Source: Pseudonocardiales bacterium (lineage in GTDB: Bacteria > Actinomycetota > Actinomycetes > Mycobacteriales > Pseudonocardiaceae). Taken from it: a DNA stretch of 8,698 nucleotides. Both the position numbers and the translations under genes were made by a program. Positions 5,604-8,698 of the stretch are shown one piece after another (positions within the stretch are counted from its first letter, which is position 1; each line of letters opens with the position of its first letter). The DNA lies in assembly GCA_013695005.1 (NCBI GenBank), contig JACDBJ010000147.1, positions 1 to 8,698 on the forward strand, read 5' to 3'. The notes under the pieces were generated by a model that saw nothing but the letters and a program-made list of their open reading frames with translations, searched no databases and had not been told where the DNA came from.

Positions 5604-6803
5604 ATGCCCTTCGACGTCGGCCGAGTACGGGGGTTGATCCCCGCGGTCGGCGACGGTTGGGCACACCTGGACTCGGCGGTGGGCATGTTGACACCGGAGC
5701 AGGTCACGCTGGTCGTCTCGACCGTGATGCGGGCGCCGGTGTCGGCCACCGGTGGGGTGTTCCCGGCGTCACGACGCGCCGAGGTGATCGAAGACGCCGC
5801 CCGGCAGTCGATGGCGGACCTGGTTGGCGCGGATCCGCGCGGGGTCGTCCTCGGTCCCGGTGCGGAGGTGATGCTGCGCAGGCTGGCCGAGGCGCTCAGC
5901 GAGACGTGGAACCTCGGCGACGAGATCGTGCTGACCAGGTTGGACGACTGCGCGAACGTGACGCCGTGGCTGCACTGCGCCCAGGCCCGCGGGGTCGAGG
6001 TGCGCTGGGCGGAGATCGAGATCGACAACTGTGAGCTGCCGAGCTGGCAGTTCCGCGAGCTGGTCGGCCACCCAACGCGGCTGGTGGCGATCACCGCCGC
6101 GTCGGCGACGGTCGGCACCTGCCCGGACGTTGCCGCGGTCGCCAAGCTGGCGCGTGAGCACGGGGCGCTGACGGTCGTCGACGCCTCCATGGCCACGCCG
6201 TTCGAGCCGCAGGACATCGACACCCTCGGCGCCGACGTGATGGCGCTGTCCGCGACGGCGTGGGGCGGCCCGCCGGTCGGCGCGCTCGTGTTCCGCAACC
6301 CCGCGCTGCTGGACCGGCTGCCCTCGTGCTCGCTGGAGAACGACGCGCGCGGGCCGCACCGGCTGGAGCTCGGTCCGCACTCCTACCCGCTGCTGGCGGG
6401 GTTGATCGCCTCGGTGGATCACCTCGCCGGGCTGGACACCACGGCGACCGGCACCCGGCGCGAGCGGGTGCTCGCCTCGATGAGCGCGGTGCAGCTGCAC
6501 CAGTCCGGGTTGCTTGCCGAGCTGCTGCTCGAGCTGAGCGCGCTGCGCGGCGTGACCGTCGTGGGCAACCCCGAGCGGCGGGTGCCCCTGCTGTCCTTTA
6601 CCCACTCTGACGTCAAGGCCAACGACATCGCGGAGCATCTAGCGCAGCGTGCCGTTTGCGCGTTCGCCGACGCCGGTGACCAGGGCGTGTTGGCGCAGCT
6701 GGGCAGCTCCGAGGTGGGCGGGGTGGTCCGCATCGGGCTGGCGCACTACACGACGCGCGGCGAGATCGACGCGCTGGTGACGGCGGTGTCGCAGCTCGGC
6801 TAG
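5604..6803 (+). CDS. Aminotransferase class V fold (cysteine desulfurase-like) protein lacking the PLP lysine
   Basis: A 399-residue fold-type I protein, about the length of M. tuberculosis Rv3778c. Alignable landmarks of the SufS/CsdA group are AHLDSAVG (20-27), VVLGPGAEVML (81-91), EIVLTRLDDCANVTPW (107-122), TVVDAS (190-195, with D193 in the place of the PLP-nitrogen-binding Asp), LSATAWGGPPVGALVF (215-230) and VVRIGLAHYTTRGEIDALV (374-392). Where SufS has S-G-H-K-L-Y-G-P this protein has S-A-T-A-W-G-G-P, so the Schiff-base lysine is Ala219. The whole chain has only two lysines, 181 and 338, neither near that site. The cofactor-stacking His of the (E/D)H(H/D)AN motif is Asp115 (or Cys116). 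The SufS active-site Cys is also absent from its C-terminal loop. It therefore probably does not perform cysteine desulfuration; the function is unknown. GTG 5601 directly precedes the ATG. Confidence 0.85.
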   Translation: MPFDVGRVRGLIPAVGDGWAHLDSAVGMLTPEQVTLVVSTVMRAPVSATGGVFPASRRAEVIEDAARQSMADLVGADPRGVVLGPGAEVMLRRLAEALSETWNLGDEIVLTRLDDCANVTPWLHCAQARGVEVRWAEIEIDNCELPSWQFRELVGHPTRLVAITAASATVGTCPDVAAVAKLAREHGALTVVDASMATPFEPQDIDTLGADVMALSATAWGGPPVGALVFRNPALLDRLPSCSLENDARGPHRLELGPHSYPLLAGLIASVDHLAGLDTTATGTRRERVLASMSAVQLHQSGLLAELLLELSALRGVTVVGNPERRVPLLSFTHSDVKANDIAEHLAQRAVCAFADAGDQGVLAQLGSSEVGGVVRIGLAHYTTRGEIDALVTAVSQLG

Positions 6804-6824
6804 TTGTCGCGCCGGAGCTCCGCC

Positions 6825-6892
6825 CAAGATCACACCGAGCGCCACATCACTGCTGTCGCGACGACACTGGAGTGCCGCTCGCTGCGATCTTG
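6825..6892. repeat. 68-bp imperfect palindrome between convergent genes (possible bidirectional terminator or palindromic element)
   Basis: The two 34-base arms match at 26 positions with no gaps, centred between 6858 and 6859. The outer 7 bp are perfect (CAAGATC / GATCTTG), the outer 21 match at 18, and the centre is the perfect octamer GTCGCGAC (6855-6862). It starts 21 bp after the class V gene stop and ends 14 bp before the quinone oxidoreductase stop, filling most of the intergenic space. Two of the mismatches become G-U pairs in the plus-strand RNA. There is no T-run on either side, so intrinsic termination of the classical kind is uncertain. Its size and near-complete symmetry also fit a dispersed palindromic repeat or a miniature element. 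Confidence 0.75.
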
Positions 6893-6906
6893 ACGTGGCC
6901 GGCGCG

Positions 6907-7908
6907 TCAGTCCCGGCCCGGCGGGACGAGCAGCACTTTGCCGACCACTCCGCCGGCCTCCACCAGCCGGTGCGCGTCGGCGGCCTTGTCCAGCCCGATG
7001 GTGGCGTGCACGACTGGTTTGACCTTGCCGTCGGCGATCAGCGGCCAGAGCCCTTGCCGGGTGGCCGCCACCACGGCGGCCTTGCCCGCGGGGCCGTCTG
7101 CCGGGCGGTAGCGCAGGGTGGTGGCCGCGAGGGTGCCGCGCTTGCGCAGCAGCGCGCCGATGTCGATCTCGGCTCGGGCGCCGCCCTGCATCCCGATGAC
7201 CACCAGCCGACCATCCGCGGCGAGCATGTCGACGTTGGCGCGGAGCTGGGACGCCCCCATGTTGTCGAGGATGACGTCGGCGCCGTGGCCGGCGGTGGCC
7301 TCGCGCAGCAGCGTCGGGACGTCGTCGTGATAGTCGATCACGATGTCGGCGCCCAGCTCGCGGCAGCGCTCCAGCCGCTCGGGGCTGCCGGCCGTCGTGG
7401 CGACCCTCGCGCCGAGCGCGCGCGCCACCTGGATGGCGTGGGTGCCCACACCGCCACTGCCGCCGTTGATCAGCACGATCTCGCCCGGCTGCAGGTGCGC
7501 GACGCCGACGAGGTTCGACCACACCGTGTTGGCGATCTCGGCCAGCCCACCGGCGTCGACGAGGCTGAAGCCAGGCGGCACCGGCAGCACCTGCGCGGCC
7601 GGCACCGCGACCCGCTCGGCGTAGCCGCCGCCGGACAGCAACGCGCACACCTCGTCGCCGACCTGGAAGCCGCTGCTCTGCGTGCCTGGTCCGAGCTGCG
7701 CGATGCGTCCTGAGCACTCCAACCCGATGATCTCCGAGGACCCCGGCGGCGGCGGGTAGTGACCCTGACGCTGCAGCAGGTCGGCCCGGTTGACCGCGGT
7801 GGCCGCGACGTCAATCAGGACCTCGCCCGCCCCGGGCGTCGGATCGGGACGCTCGGTCCACTCCAGGACGTCCGGGCCGCCCGGCTCTTGCACCGTGATC
7901 GCGTACAC
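6907..7908 (-). CDS. NAD(P)H quinone oxidoreductase, PIG3/QOR type (zinc-free MDR family)
   Basis: A 333-residue medium-chain dehydrogenase/reductase. The GroES-like domain holds MYAITVQEPGGPDVLEW (1-17), AVNRADLLQRQGHYPPPPG (38-56) and the GLECSGRI block (62-69), the pattern of PIG3-type quinone oxidoreductases. The Rossmann domain has INGGSGGVGTHAIQVARALGARV (147-169), with the nucleotide-binding glycines at 149-155, and ends VVGKVLLV. No cysteine/histidine set for a catalytic or structural zinc is visible. It would reduce quinones or enones with NADPH in the cytoplasm. By context it corresponds to M. tuberculosis Rv3777. GTG 7908 aligns with the usual family start (M-x-A-I). GTG 7926, eight bases after GGGAGG (7940-7935), has the better ribosome binding site and would add six residues. 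The gene is convergent with the class V gene and divergent from the acetyltransferase gene. Confidence 0.88.
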   Translation of the reverse strand: MYAITVQEPGGPDVLEWTERPDPTPGAGEVLIDVAATAVNRADLLQRQGHYPPPPGSSEIIGLECSGRIAQLGPGTQSSGFQVGDEVCALLSGGGYAERVAVPAAQVLPVPPGFSLVDAGGLAEIANTVWSNLVGVAHLQPGEIVLINGGSGGVGTHAIQVARALGARVATTAGSPERLERCRELGADIVIDYHDDVPTLLREATAGHGADVILDNMGASQLRANVDMLAADGRLVVIGMQGGARAEIDIGALLRKRGTLAATTLRYRPADGPAGKAAVVAATRQGLWPLIADGKVKPVVHATIGLDKAADAHRLVEAGGVVGKVLLVPPGRD

Positions 7909-7994
7909 GGCCGGCACGCTACCCACGGCCGACGCCTCCCGCTCGGGCGCGCAAACCGATGGCCCGGACCGCCCGCTCGCGCGACGATCAGCCG

Positions 7995-8648
7995 GTGAGC
8001 ACCCATCCCGACCCGTGGCCGCTGCGGCACCTCGTGCTGCGCACGCCCCGGCTGGAGCTGCGTCCGGACGACGACGCCGGGCTGTTGGAGCTGGCCGCGG
8101 TGGCCTACCAGGGCGTCCACCCACCGGAGCAGATGCCCTTCGGCCAGCCGTGGACCGACGCCGACCCGGCCGACCTCGGTCGCAACACCGTCCAGTTCTT
8201 CTGGGGCCTGCGGGCAGCACTGCGACCGGACGCGTGGAGCGTGCACTTCCTAATCCGGGTGGACGGCCGTGTCATCGGCATCCAGGGGCTCAAGGGCGAC
8301 GACTTCGCCGTGACCCGCGAGGTACACACCGGCTCGTGGCTCGGCCAGCGCCACCAGGGCCGCGGCTACGGCACCGAGATGCGCGCCGCGGTGCTGGCGC
8401 TCGCCTTCGACCACCTCGGCGCCGAGCAGGCCCGGTCGGGTGCCTTCACCGACAACCCGGCGTCGGCCGGAGTCTCACGCAAGCTCGGCTACCAGCCCGA
8501 CGGCACCCGCACGACCGTGCGTCGACCCGGGGAACGCGCCACCGAGGCGCGCCTGCTCGTGCGGCGTGCGGACTTCGACGCTCACCGTCCAGAGTGGACA
8601 CTGCAGGTGGAGGGCCTCGACGCCTGCCGCCCACTGCTCGGTGTCTAG
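7995..8648 (+). CDS. GNAT-family N-acetyltransferase (RimJ/RimL-like)
   Basis: A 217-residue acetyltransferase. It begins with LVLRTPRLELRPDDDAGL (13-30), the standard opening of RimJ/RimL-type GNATs. Further landmarks are the VIGIQGL strand (93-99), an SWLGQRHQGRGYGTEMRAAVLALAF stretch (114-138) that includes the acetyl-CoA pyrophosphate-binding loop QGRGYG (121-126), and the late motif DNPASAGVSRKLGYQPDGT (153-171). It would transfer acetyl from acetyl-CoA to an amino group; the substrate cannot be told from sequence. GTG 7995 (VSTHPDPWPL) gives the usual family N-terminus but lacks a clear ribosome binding site. ATG 7959 is in frame and would add 12 basic residues. The gene is divergent from the quinone oxidoreductase, with about 86 bases between starts, and ends five bases before the stop of the minus-strand gene at the right edge. 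Confidence 0.85.
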   Translation: MSTHPDPWPLRHLVLRTPRLELRPDDDAGLLELAAVAYQGVHPPEQMPFGQPWTDADPADLGRNTVQFFWGLRAALRPDAWSVHFLIRVDGRVIGIQGLKGDDFAVTREVHTGSWLGQRHQGRGYGTEMRAAVLALAFDHLGAEQARSGAFTDNPASAGVSRKLGYQPDGTRTTVRRPGERATEARLLVRRADFDAHRPEWTLQVEGLDACRPLLGV

Positions 8649-8653
8649 CGGGC

Positions 8654-8698
8654 CTAGAGCTGCACCCCACGGGAGAACGTGTCGCACTGCGCCGGCTC
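8654..8698 (-). CDS. C-terminal end of an unidentified gene (runs off right edge)
   Basis: Only 14 codons and a TAG are present: EPAQCDTFSRGVQL. The frame stays open to the window end and the stop lies five bases from the acetyltransferase stop, which suits two convergent genes. The stretch is too short to assign a family. Confidence 0.35.
   Translation of the reverse strand, partial: EPAQCDTFSRGVQL

Noticed and set aside
4071..6803. A 910-codon plus-strand open frame that ends in the class V protein
   Set aside because: Its first ~510 codons run antisense to wzm and bpa, both of which show clear family motifs, and have the Arg/Gln/Asp/His-rich composition of a shadow frame in GC-rich DNA. 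The real gene starts at 5604.
6895..7713. A 272-codon plus-strand open frame
   Set aside because: It is antisense to the quinone oxidoreductase, which has clear MDR-family motifs; the plus-strand product has none.

Overview
This window is high-GC DNA with actinobacterial codon use. Its gene set (galactan export ABC transporter, GlfT1-type galactofuranosyltransferase, GtrA-like protein, bacterial proteasome activator) points to an actinomycete with an arabinogalactan wall and a Pup-type proteasome, probably in or near the Pseudonocardiaceae. The species cannot be read from the sequence. From memory, the core matches the Mycobacterium tuberculosis Rv3777-Rv3783 neighbourhood (quinone oxidoreductase, class V aminotransferase-like protein, PafE/Bpa, Wzt, GlfT1, Wzm), with Rv3789-like GtrA nearby.

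Layout. 1-739 (minus): the start of a winged-helix regulator, translationally coupled (ATGA overlap) to an upstream six-helix membrane protein. 740-891: divergent control region with a perfect TTTGTA-C-TACAAA palindrome. 892-1263 (plus): GtrA-family membrane protein. 1264-2280: a decayed region holding a 5'-truncated, multiply frameshifted YkuE-type metallophosphoesterase pseudogene, bracketed by two 22-bp-period repeat clusters that lie in opposite orientation and abut the stop codons of gtrA and glfT1. 2281-4847 (minus): wzm-wzt-glfT1 operon for assembly and export of the lipid-linked galactan precursor. 4944-5513 (minus): bpa/pafE, ATP-independent proteasome activator. 5604-6803 (plus): aminotransferase class V fold protein that appears to lack the PLP lysine. 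6825-6892: a 68-bp imperfect palindrome between convergent genes. 6907-7908 (minus): PIG3-type zinc-free quinone oxidoreductase. 7995-8648 (plus): GNAT acetyltransferase. 8654-8698 (minus): last codons of an unidentified gene.

How the genes work together. GlfT1 adds the first galactofuranose residues to the decaprenyl-PP-GlcNAc-Rha linker, Wzm/Wzt moves the lipid-linked galactan across the membrane, and the GtrA protein is thought to help the later arabinose steps. Bpa opens the 20S proteasome and has no evident mechanistic link to wall synthesis. I found no clearly new multi-gene system. The points most worth a second look are non-coding (stop-codon-abutting 22-bp repeats, the 68-bp palindrome) or concern degenerate proteins (the lysine-less PLP-fold enzyme and the pseudogene whose well-supported frameshifts all go the same way).
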